Assembly: GCF_000092025.1 (NCBI RefSeq)
Contig: NC_003063.2
Location: forward strand, 1,927,501 to 1,991,500
Direction: 5' to 3'
Length of the DNA stretch: 64,000 bases
Source of the DNA: Agrobacterium fabrum str. C58
GTDB taxonomy: Bacteria > Pseudomonadota > Alphaproteobacteria > Rhizobiales > Rhizobiaceae
The position numbers were made by a program, and so were the translations under genes. The notes beneath the pieces are model-generated. The model was not told where the DNA came from. It made no database searches and saw nothing but the letters and a program-made list of their open reading frames with translations. Shown piece after piece: positions 8,689-15,564 of this stretch. Within the stretch, counting starts at the first letter, position 1. The number at the start of each line of letters is the position of its first letter.

Positions 8689-9102
8689 TTACCAGCCGTA
8701 ACTGAAGGTCAGGCCACTGCCATTGTCGCCATCCTGCACCACATTGGTGCCCGTATTCCGCCCATACTGGAAAATGCCATAGGCATTGTTGTTGCCGTTC
8801 TGCTGCAGCGTCGCGGAATGGCCGTTGCCGCGCTGCCGGATGAAGCCGAGATTGCCGCCGCCATTCTGGGCGATGCCCGCCGCATTGCCGCGGCCGAGCT
8901 GCTTTATGTTGGCATCCTTGAAGTTGCGGTAAAGCGAATAGGCTCGCAGCCCGGTCGAAAGCAGGTCGCCATCGGCATTATTGCCGGGTGCAAGGTCGAA
9001 GGAGATGCGGCCGCCGGCATGGGCAGGTGCTGCGAATCCGAGCGGCGTCAGGCCACCGACAAGCAGGGTGACGGTGAGAAGTTTCAATATGTTGCGGGCC
9101 AT
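8689..9102 (-). CDS. Curlin-repeat protein (CsgA/CsgB-like), secreted
   Basis: With the ATG at 9102 (ribosome-binding site GGAG) the product has about 137 residues, starting with a signal peptide that ends near PAHAG. The second half holds degenerate curlin repeats rich in Q, G and N, spaced about 20 residues: IKQLGRGNAAGIAQNG, IRQRGNGHSATLQQNGNNN and IFQYGRNTGTNVVQDG. Such repeats form the cross-beta core of curli amyloid subunits. It is third in a minus-strand group after a curlin gene and csgH, but a Rho-independent terminator follows csgH, so it may have its own promoter. Which subunit is nucleator and which is major fibre is not clear from sequence. Confidence 0.78.
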   Translation of the reverse strand: MARNILKLLTVTLLVGGLTPLGFAAPAHAGGRISFDLAPGNNADGDLLSTGLRAYSLYRNFKDANIKQLGRGNAAGIAQNGGGNLGFIRQRGNGHSATLQQNGNNNAYGIFQYGRNTGTNVVQDGDNGSGLTFSYGW

Positions 9103-9209
9103 TCTTATCTCCATCTGTCAGCGCCTTGCCGATGATCCATAATCGCATCCGGCAACTGAACCCGACCGGAATTACCCATTCACATCGCGTTCAGTCACTC
9201 GGCGCGCGC

Positions 9210-9238
9210 AAAAGAAAAGGGCGCCAGAAACGGCGCCC
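9210..9238 (-). terminator. Rho-independent terminator after csgH
   Basis: On the minus strand GGGCGCC and GGCGCCC form a perfect 7-bp stem with a 6-nt loop, followed by TTTTCTTTT. It lies about 30 bp past the csgH stop and separates csgH from the third curlin gene. Confidence 0.85.
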
Positions 9239-9269
9239 TCTCAGGTGAAAATTGATAGTGTGCGGCGAC

Positions 9270-9668
9270 TTAATCGCCGCCAATCTGCTTCGTGCAAGTG
9301 AAGCTCTTCCCGTCGATCACGAGATCGAGCACCGCCTTGTAGCGGGCTCCCTTCGCATCGAGCGTCACCGAGCTTAGCAGCTGCGACCGTCCGGCGGCGG
9401 CGTTGAGGTCTCCACCCTGGCTGATGACGGAACTGCCGCTGCCGCCGGATTTTTCGACGTGAAAAGAGTAAGTCCCGCCAGCACCGGTATCACCCTTGGC
9501 GACGGCCTCCAGTCTCACCATGCCCGCCTGCGGTGTTGCCTTGATCTCGCAGAACCGCCCATCGGCCGGTTCCTTCGCGGTCGATATGGCCGCAAGGGCG
9601 CCGACAGGAAGCAGGGCCAGTGCAAGGATTGCCGCCAGGCGGCGCGGGTTTCTGACATTATGGGGCAT
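9270..9668 (-). CDS. csgH: CsgH-like curli assembly factor
   Basis: The start at 9668 (MPHNVRNPRR, preceded by AGGGAG) gives 132 residues with a signal peptide ending near ALAA. The mature part is a small all-beta domain with a cysteine near each end (FCEIKA and FTCTKQ), which probably form a disulfide. CsgH is the alphaproteobacterial counterpart of CsgC, a periplasmic protein that keeps curlin subunits from aggregating before export. It lies between two curlin genes, which is the expected context. The call relies on overall form and context rather than on one diagnostic motif. Confidence 0.72.
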   Translation of the reverse strand: MPHNVRNPRRLAAILALALLPVGALAAISTAKEPADGRFCEIKATPQAGMVRLEAVAKGDTGAGGTYSFHVEKSGGSGSSVISQGGDLNAAAGRSQLLSSVTLDAKGARYKAVLDLVIDGKSFTCTKQIGGD

Positions 9669-9728
9669 GGCACGTCTCCCTGATGATCTGGTACTCGATC
9701 TCGATCGTTTCACGTCATGGCAATGTCG

Positions 9729-10166
9729 TTACGGGCAGGCCTGCACGAAGGCCGCGACATTGTCGTTGCCGCCCTGGCTTACATTGGCGCTGCAACCGCG
9801 GCCGACCTGAACGCCTGCAGCAATGTTGCCATTGCCGTCCTGGGTCAGGATGGTGGTGTGGTTGGAGCCGAACTGGCCGATGCCGGCCACGTTGCGGTTG
9901 CCGTTCTGGGTGGTGGAACCGTAATTGTCATGCCCTTCCTGACCGACAGCCGAAAGGTTGTGACGACCATACTGGTGGCCGACGATCCGGTTGTAACCGC
10001 CGTTCTGGTAGGTGCGGATTCGGTTGCCATACCCTTCCTGCGCGCCGCCGGCAGAGTTGGACCAGCCATATTGTTCGATGCGCACATCATTGGCCATGGC
10101 GGGCGCCGCAGCAGAGAGGCCAACGAGAGCAACGAGTGCACTTGCAATGAAAGACTTCCGGATCAT
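9729..10166 (-). CDS. Curlin-repeat amyloid subunit (CsgA/CsgB-like)
   Basis: A 145-residue secreted protein. The signal peptide is cleaved near PAMAND. The mature protein holds about five repeats with the curlin spacing Q-x-G-x2-N-x5-Q: IEQYGWSN, TYQNGGYN, GHQYGRHNLSAVGQEG, TTQNGNRNVAGIGQFG and LTQDGNGNIAAGVQVG. It is the first gene of the curlin group and is followed by csgH 60 bp later. A pair of cysteines (RGCSANV and the C-terminal QACP) is unusual for a curlin and could form a disulfide. A large inverted repeat lies in its leader. Confidence 0.85.
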   Translation of the reverse strand: MIRKSFIASALVALVGLSAAAPAMANDVRIEQYGWSNSAGGAQEGYGNRIRTYQNGGYNRIVGHQYGRHNLSAVGQEGHDNYGSTTQNGNRNVAGIGQFGSNHTTILTQDGNGNIAAGVQVGRGCSANVSQGGNDNVAAFVQACP

Positions 10167-10184
10167 GACTGTCTCCTCAGGCGG

Positions 10185-10225
10185 ATGGGACCGCGGTTGA
10201 ACGTCTTTGTTCTAGACGGTCCCAT
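10185..10225 (-). promoter_or_regulatory. Long inverted repeat in the curlin gene leader
   Basis: ATGGGACCG (10185-10193) and CGGTCCCAT (10217-10225) are perfect inverted arms, with a second nested pair CGTCT/AGACG (10202-10206 and 10214-10218). The element sits 20-60 nt upstream of the curlin start codon. In RNA it would form a branched hairpin just ahead of the ribosome-binding site; as DNA it could be an operator. Confidence 0.4.
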
Positions 10226-10304
10226 TAGAACGGAAGCTGAAGAGACTATTCAGTCGGAGTTCATGCGCCGGCGGCGGCAGGTTGCTCTTGCAAAGTGGGC
10301 GGCC

Positions 10305-11114
10305 TCAGACCAGAGCCAGAATGCGCGCCGGCCCACCCGTTCCACCGCTATGCTTTGGTGCGCCGACGATGATGGTCGCGCCCTTGACCGGCAGAGCCTC
10401 AAGGTTGTTCAGGCCTTCGATCCCGTAGCGCCCCGCCGGAAGCCAGGAATTGTGAACCGCAAAATCTGCCGAATTGCCCGGGTCCAGCGACAGCGTGTCA
10501 ACGCCGATGGCCACCGTGTCGCGCTCGAGCAGCAGGTCGGTCGCGGATTTGCCGAAACCGGGGAAGGCGAATTTTCCGGCGTCGTCATTGCGGAATGAGG
10601 GGCTCTTCACCTTCGTCGCCCAGCCGGAGCGCAAAGCCACGATCGCACCTGCCGGTATGTCGCCATTCGCTGAGATCCAGCGCTCGATGTCTTCGGCCTC
10701 GACGGTGGAATTGGCATCCTCTTTGGCGCGGTCGGTGATGTCGATGATGACCAGCGGTGCGACGAGTTTCTGCGGTTCCAGCTGGTCGACGCTCGCGCCG
10801 TTGGCACTGAAGTGGAACGGTGCATCGATATGCGTGCCGGTATGTTCATAGATGGTGAGCTTGTGGAGCTGATAGCCGTCTTTGGCAATCTCTGCCGCCC
10901 ACTCAAATTCTATGCCCGGTTTGCCATCGAATGTGGGAAAGGTAGAGTCATAGCTATGGGTGAGGTCGATCACCTGTCTCGCTGATTGCGCCAAGACCGG
11001 GGCCGCCAGGCCGCCCGCCGCCATTGCCGTCGCTCCCGCCACGGCGCCCTTGAACAGCAGGCGTCGTGACAGCATGTTTCGTTTCACGTTCTCGATCACG
11101 CAGGTATTGCACAT
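10305..11114 (-). CDS. Tat-exported cyclase family protein (kynurenine formamidase-like metal hydrolase)
   Basis: A 269-residue member of the cyclase family. The metal-binding signature HTGTHIDAPFHF is clear, and VIDLTHSYDSTFPTF opens the domain. The N-terminus has a twin-arginine signal (SRRLLFKGAVAGA) ending near VLAQ, so the enzyme is probably periplasmic. It is preceded by an unusual MCNTCVIENVKR segment with a CxxC pair. GGAGGGACTGAGGC directly before the 11114 ATG supports including that segment. Family members hydrolyse cyclic or formyl amides, but the substrate is unknown. It follows a FAD monooxygenase and a bicupin gene in the same direction. Confidence 0.78.
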   Translation of the reverse strand: MCNTCVIENVKRNMLSRRLLFKGAVAGATAMAAGGLAAPVLAQSARQVIDLTHSYDSTFPTFDGKPGIEFEWAAEIAKDGYQLHKLTIYEHTGTHIDAPFHFSANGASVDQLEPQKLVAPLVIIDITDRAKEDANSTVEAEDIERWISANGDIPAGAIVALRSGWATKVKSPSFRNDDAGKFAFPGFGKSATDLLLERDTVAIGVDTLSLDPGNSADFAVHNSWLPAGRYGIEGLNNLEALPVKGATIIVGAPKHSGGTGGPARILALV

Positions 11115-11206
11115 GCCTCAGTCCCTCCATTGAGAATTCCCTGCACAAGCGTAGCGCAAAGGTGGAGTGACGCAAGGCGGCAGCGTTGCTGATTTTTGAC
11201 CCGTGT

Positions 11207-12319
11207 TTACATCGCGGTTTCGGCAAGGCGTCGTCCATAGGCGGCAATTGATTTGCCCACCGGCAGGCGGGTTCTCTGATATCGCGAAAGGGCGCTGGGC
11301 AGATCCTCCGTTTGCCGCAGGGCATCGCGCAGCGCCATCGCGTCGCCCGCGGCCTTGGAAACGCCCATTGCGGTGTGGGGACGAACAACAAAGGCGGCGT
11401 CTCCGACCAGCGCGATACGCCGCGACACCATCTGTTCCGCCTCGTAATCAAAAATTCCCTGGATGGATGGCGTTTCCTCCGCCTCCACCGCGAGCGCCAA
11501 TTGCGGCGGCAGAAACGAAAAGGCGTCTTCGCGCAATTGCGCGCGGCGGCTTTCGGAGAGTTCGCCGCGGGGCAAGGAATGTTCGAAATGCCTGCCGTCG
11601 CGGCCGGTGAAGGTTCGGGCAAGCTCTTCCGCCGTTGTCGGACGATACCAGACCCAGTTATAGCGGCGCTGTCCCTGCTGGGTCTCGCCGCGTGGCCCGG
11701 GCACCAGATAGCCCAGAACGTGAATTCCCGGCGCGATGTAGAAGGCGAAGCGGTCCAGCAGCAGGGCCGCATCGGCAGGCAGGTTTGTTTCAGGGACCAG
11801 CCCGCGCCAGGCGACATAACCGGCATAGGTGTTCTCCGAGCGGTGGTTGACGGCGCTGCGGATCGCCGAACCCAGACCATCCGCGCCGATCACCAGATCA
11901 GCGCGCTCCTCCGTGCCATCGGCGAAGGACAACGAAACTCCCTCCGGTTCTTCCCGAACCGCTTCGACATGGTGTCCGAGACGATAGGTGTCCGCCAAGA
12001 GACGGGAGGACACGCGCTCAAAGAGGTAGTCCCAGGAAACCTGCATCTGCGGCGTGTTTTGGCGCTGGGCGACGCGGCCACCGGCATCGAGGTAGATGCG
12101 CTCCCTGGCGACCACACTGACATGGGCGACGTCTTCGCAGCCGATCTGACCGAGAACCTTGAACAAGTCCTGCTGCGGCACCAGTCCTGCACCGCGCCCG
12201 GCGAGGCCGGACGATGAGCGTTCGTAAACTCTCACATCGTGCCCATCCTCCTGAAGCAATATCGCCGTGAAGAGACCGGCAAGCGAGCCGCCGGCGATGC
12301 GGATTGTCAATGGTTTCAT
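11207..12319 (-). CDS. FAD-dependent aromatic-ring hydroxylase-like monooxygenase
   Basis: A 370-residue group A flavin monooxygenase. The dinucleotide-binding start is IRIAGGSLAGLFTAILL (GGSxxG), VIGADGLGSAIR holds the DG motif, and LVGDAAFVVRPHTAMGVSKAAGDA is the second FAD-contacting GD motif. The GGSLAG form of the first motif and the general layout recall 2,6-dihydroxypyridine 3-monooxygenase more than p-hydroxybenzoate hydroxylase. The substrate is unknown; an N-heterocyclic or phenolic ring is likely. There is no signal peptide, so it acts in the cytoplasm, unlike the products of the genes on either side. It starts 111 bp after the bicupin gene. Confidence 0.78.
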   Translation of the reverse strand: MKPLTIRIAGGSLAGLFTAILLQEDGHDVRVYERSSSGLAGRGAGLVPQQDLFKVLGQIGCEDVAHVSVVARERIYLDAGGRVAQRQNTPQMQVSWDYLFERVSSRLLADTYRLGHHVEAVREEPEGVSLSFADGTEERADLVIGADGLGSAIRSAVNHRSENTYAGYVAWRGLVPETNLPADAALLLDRFAFYIAPGIHVLGYLVPGPRGETQQGQRRYNWVWYRPTTAEELARTFTGRDGRHFEHSLPRGELSESRRAQLREDAFSFLPPQLALAVEAEETPSIQGIFDYEAEQMVSRRIALVGDAAFVVRPHTAMGVSKAAGDAMALRDALRQTEDLPSALSRYQRTRLPVGKSIAAYGRRLAETAM

Positions 12320-12430
12320 GGCCCGTTCCTGTCTTTTGATATGGATATTGGCGCGTGGAGCATTGTTGGGATGAGGAACGACCGGCGGATTGGACGTGCC
12401 GAAACGCCGGTCAATAGAGGAACAAAATGT

Positions 12431-13678
12431 TCAGCCCGGCATGATCGCCGGCTGGTTGGCGGGAAATTTCGCCACATCCTCAATGCTGACATTCAGGTGC
12501 TGGGCGACCAGCGCCGGCGGGGTGTGCGTCAGCCAGGACGACAGGCTAACCTCCTGGTATTCGGCAGCCTTGAAGACCGCGACGAATTGCAGATCGGTCT
12601 TTCCGGTATTTTCGATGATGTGGCCCTGGCTCCTTTTCACGTAACCAATATCGCCGGCGCGGAAATCGGCGGTCTGGCTGCGTGGACCCGCGTCGAACAC
12701 GGTCATCCGGCCTTCACCCTTGATCCAGTATTGCCATTCGTCCGCATTGGGATGCCAGTGCATTTCGCGCACGCCGCCCGGCTTGATCGTTTCAATGGCG
12801 GCGGCAATGGTTTTGGACACGGTAAAGGCGCTGCTGTCCGCAAGGCGAATGACGCCGGCAGCATTTTCCTTCAGCGGTTTTGATGCCGCAAGTTTGTAGG
12901 TGAAGGGAAAAGGCGGAAGACCGGTGCCGGCAACCGCTTCCTGATCCTTGGACAGTGGACCCGGCTCCTTGCCCTGGAATATCCAGAGGTTCTGCAGCGG
13001 AATGTTGCGGAACACATCCTGTGCGACGCCGAAATTCTTGGCCAGCAGTTCGGGGGAGGTATGCGCCAGCCAGTCGGTCAACAGCAGGGTGCCGTATTCG
13101 GACTGGTCGCCTTCGTCGAACACGATGACGAATTCGCACCCGTCAGGACCAAGTCCCTGCAGCGAATGGGGATAACCGGCCGGAAAATACCAGAGATCAC
13201 CGGCCTCGACATCCTGCACATAAGCGCGACCCTGCGGATCGAGCACGGTGATGCGGCAGCGGCCATTGGTCATGATCGCCCATTCGGCGGCCCGGTGCCA
13301 GTGCATCTCACGAATGCCCCCCGGTCCCAGCCGCATGTTGACGCCGGAGACGGCATCCGAAATCGCGAAGTCCGACTTGGTCACCTGACGGGCCCAGCCG
13401 CCGTTCTGGATACGTTTGGCGGCATTGTTGAACGACGCCCAGAAAAGCTGCATGTCGCCGACATCGGTCGCCGGCGGGCTCTGGAATGATGGAAACTGGT
13501 CGTTGATCGCGGGGTTTTTCGGGCCGGGGTCGCTGAGCCCTGCGGCATTGGCATTGATTGCTCCTTCGGCTGGCTGATCGGGATTGCCGAAAGATGCTGC
13601 TCCGGCCGTGCTGGCGGCAAGGGCGGTGCCGCCGACGGCGCCGATTGCGAGGACTGCGCGTCTGGTCAACGTTTCCAT
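12431..13678 (-). CDS. oxdC: Bicupin oxalate decarboxylase-like protein, Tat-exported
   Basis: A 415-residue protein with a twin-arginine signal (TRRAVLAIGAVGG) and two cupin domains. Each has a manganese site: REMHWHRAAEW in domain 1 and REMHWHPNADEW in domain 2. After domain 1, FDEGDQSEYGTLLLTDWLAHT aligns by eye with the Bacillus OxdC lid region. There the lid is SENST; here it is SEYGT, so the catalytic glutamate is kept but two neighbours differ. OxdC converts oxalate to formate and CO2. The ATG lies one base after the stop of the preceding small membrane protein, whose last codons contain the AAGGAG ribosome-binding site, so translation is coupled. Lid changes can shift activity towards oxidation. 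Confidence 0.8.
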   Translation of the reverse strand: METLTRRAVLAIGAVGGTALAASTAGAASFGNPDQPAEGAINANAAGLSDPGPKNPAINDQFPSFQSPPATDVGDMQLFWASFNNAAKRIQNGGWARQVTKSDFAISDAVSGVNMRLGPGGIREMHWHRAAEWAIMTNGRCRITVLDPQGRAYVQDVEAGDLWYFPAGYPHSLQGLGPDGCEFVIVFDEGDQSEYGTLLLTDWLAHTSPELLAKNFGVAQDVFRNIPLQNLWIFQGKEPGPLSKDQEAVAGTGLPPFPFTYKLAASKPLKENAAGVIRLADSSAFTVSKTIAAAIETIKPGGVREMHWHPNADEWQYWIKGEGRMTVFDAGPRSQTADFRAGDIGYVKRSQGHIIENTGKTDLQFVAVFKAAEYQEVSLSSWLTHTPPALVAQHLNVSIEDVAKFPANQPAIMPG

Positions 13679-13679
13679 T

Positions 13680-14144
13680 TCAGAACTCCTTGTTCATGGC
13701 GAGTTGGGACGAGGTGTCGATAAAGCGGGGTTGTGATGCGAGCTGGAGCACGGCGATGCGGTCGATCAGCTCGGCATTAAAGAGGCGGTGCTGCAGCTGG
13801 CAGAAGGCTTTGGGATCGAGCGTGTCATGCCGGTCCGTTTTCCGGGCGGCACGGGTGGCGACGCAGGACGTCTTGTCCGCGGCCGGAACAGCCACGCCTC
13901 CGGTCGCATTGCCACCGGTCGCCGCAGGGGCGGAAAGTCCGGCCAGCCTGTCGATCGTCTGCGGCGTGAGGATGCGGAAGGCGCTGGCCGATGCGACGTC
14001 CTCGGAGGCCGCAAGCGCCGGTTCGGTATTCCTGATCAGGAGAGCATTGCCACCGAGCACTGCAATCGCACCCAGTGCCAACACCGCTGCGACCTTGAGA
14101 TGACGAGGTTGGCGCTCGTCTGCATTCTGACTGATGGAGGTCAT
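13680..14144 (-). CDS. Small membrane-anchored protein of unknown function, coupled to oxdC
   Basis: Starting at the ATG at 14144 (ribosome-binding site GGAGCAGGGC), this gives 154 residues. One hydrophobic segment lies around residues 15-40 (VAAVLALGAIAVLGGNALLI), followed by a low-complexity Ala/Thr/Gly stretch. The polar C-terminal part has two cysteines (KTSCVATR and AFCQLQHRL). I do not recognise a family. It directly precedes oxdC with a 1-nt gap, so the product probably anchors or partners the exported bicupin. A motif shared with the kinase operon lies about 100 bp upstream. Confidence 0.65.
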   Translation of the reverse strand: MTSISQNADERQPRHLKVAAVLALGAIAVLGGNALLIRNTEPALAASEDVASASAFRILTPQTIDRLAGLSAPAATGGNATGGVAVPAADKTSCVATRAARKTDRHDTLDPKAFCQLQHRLFNAELIDRIAVLQLASQPRFIDTSSQLAMNKEF

Positions 14145-14241
14145 GCCCTGCTCCACAAAACGGTGATGGTGCTGCCAGGGCCGTCCGGAACGGAGGCGCT
14201 TGACTGGAACAAAGGCTACGGCGAGGTGGAGGCGCCGGCAT

Positions 14242-14257
14242 CTATACAGAGGTCTAG
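14242..14257 (-). promoter_or_regulatory. Candidate regulator-binding site upstream of the oxdC operon
   Basis: CTATACAGAGGTCTAG on the plus strand matches the palindrome upstream of the sensor kinase gene (17192-17207) at 14 of 16 positions, in the same orientation relative to transcription. A TAGCCT hexamer lies on the minus strand at 14218-14213, about 31 bp from the motif centre. It is a plausible binding site for the FixJ-like regulator encoded next door. Confidence 0.45.
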
Positions 14258-14468
14258 TTCTTATAGCGGAAGGTGTTGGCGGGAGACATGCGCGCCGGAA
14301 GTCATGCGCTCAACGGCAATGCGTGCCCGGACGGCAAGGCGTCGGGGCATACATAGTGACGGATATTCATGGAGATAGGGGGGCGGTCAGCGCGATGGAA
14401 GGCTGTCTGCGCAGTCTGGGAAAGGCGGCGACTGCTCGATTGCCAGGTGGCCGAGCGTCACGCTGCGG

Positions 14469-14843
14469 TCAGGGCCGCTGGCCGAGAACGGATTCCAGGC
14501 ATCCGATCAGATTGCCGATATTGACCGGCTTGCGAAGAAAAGCCAAAGCGCCGCCGCTCAGGGCCGCATTCCGGGTGCGTTCATCCTCGTAGGAGGTTAC
14601 GAATATCATCGGCGGATGGCTGCCACGCCGGTTCAGCTCGCTCTGCAACTCTATGCCGGACAGACCGGGCATTTTCACATCCACGACGATGCAGTCGATG
14701 CCCGCCTGCTGCTGCGACTCCAGAAAATGCTCGGCAGATGCAAACAGGCGGCATTCGTAACCGAAGGACATGATGAGATCATCCATGGCTTCGCGGATAG
14801 CGGGATCGTCGTCGACGACGGCAATGACGGGAACGGGGGGCAA
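14469..14843 (-). CDS. Single-domain response regulator (receiver only)
   Basis: A 124-residue receiver with no output domain. Acidic residues DDD at 11-13, the phosphoacceptor D55 in CIVVDVKMPG, T84 in FVTSYED and K105 in FLRKPV are all present, so it should be phosphorylated normally. It belongs with FixJ-type receivers. It lies 64 bp after the FixJ-like regulator in the same direction and is probably the last gene of the kinase operon. Such proteins often act as phosphate sinks or carry the signal to another partner. Confidence 0.85.
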   Translation of the reverse strand: MPPVPVIAVVDDDPAIREAMDDLIMSFGYECRLFASAEHFLESQQQAGIDCIVVDVKMPGLSGIELQSELNRRGSHPPMIFVTSYEDERTRNAALSGGALAFLRKPVNIGNLIGCLESVLGQRP

Positions 14844-14907
14844 TGAGAGCGACCTTTTCTGTTTCTTTCTTTCTCTATGCGCTCAGGCCCGTTTGAAAGA
14901 TACCATA

Positions 14908-15564
14908 CTAAGATACAGGTGGTCGGAGCTTCTCGCCGATCAGTTCCGCCTTCCGAACAAGGTCGGCCACCGATCTTGCCTCCATTTTGCGCATCACATT
15001 GCCCCGGTGCAGCTTCACGGTAACTTCGCTGATACCGAGTTCGTAGGCGATCTGTTTGTTCATCAGGCCGCGGACAACGGCGCCCATGACCTCACGCTCC
15101 CTTGGCGTCAGTTGTCCGGCAAGGGAGGTGACGGCCTCGTTCTGGGCACTTTCGCGGCGGCGTGACGCATCCCGTTCCATCGCAGCCGCGACGGCATCCA
15201 GAATGTCCTGTTCCTTGAAGGGCTTGGTCAGAAAATCCACGGCTCCCGCCTTCATCGCCCGCACGCTCATCGGAATATCACCGAAGCCGGTCATGAAAAT
15301 GATCGGCATCCTGTTGCCGACGCGTTCCAGCTGCACCTGGAAATCAAGGCCGCTTATGCCCGGAAGCCGCACATCCAGCAGCAGGCAGCCGTGCCGGTTC
15401 AGATTAGCTTTTTCGAGGAAAGCGGCGGCGCTGTCGAAAGCTTCGGCATCGAATTTCATGGAGCGGAAAAGATCGGTAAGCGCCTCCCGCATCGACACAT
15501 CGTCATCGACGATGAAAACGACGGGTGAAAGCGGCTCCTTCGTTGTCTTGCGTGGCTCAGACAT
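14908..15564 (-). CDS. FixJ-type response regulator with LuxR HTH
   Basis: The ATG at 15564, preceded by CAGGAG inside the kinase gene, gives 218 residues. The receiver has DDD at 20-22, D64 in CLLLDVRLPG, T92 in FMTGFGD and K114 in FLTKPF. The C-terminal LuxR/FixJ helix-turn-helix covers LTPREREVMGAVVRGLMNKQIAYELGIS and VTVKLHRGNVMRKM. It overlaps the kinase gene by 8 bp, so this is a coupled two-component pair. The most likely DNA targets are the recurrent CTATACATAGGTCT-type motifs in neighbouring promoters. Confidence 0.88.
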   Translation of the reverse strand: MSEPRKTTKEPLSPVVFIVDDDVSMREALTDLFRSMKFDAEAFDSAAAFLEKANLNRHGCLLLDVRLPGISGLDFQVQLERVGNRMPIIFMTGFGDIPMSVRAMKAGAVDFLTKPFKEQDILDAVAAAMERDASRRRESAQNEAVTSLAGQLTPREREVMGAVVRGLMNKQIAYELGISEVTVKLHRGNVMRKMEARSVADLVRKAELIGEKLRPPVS

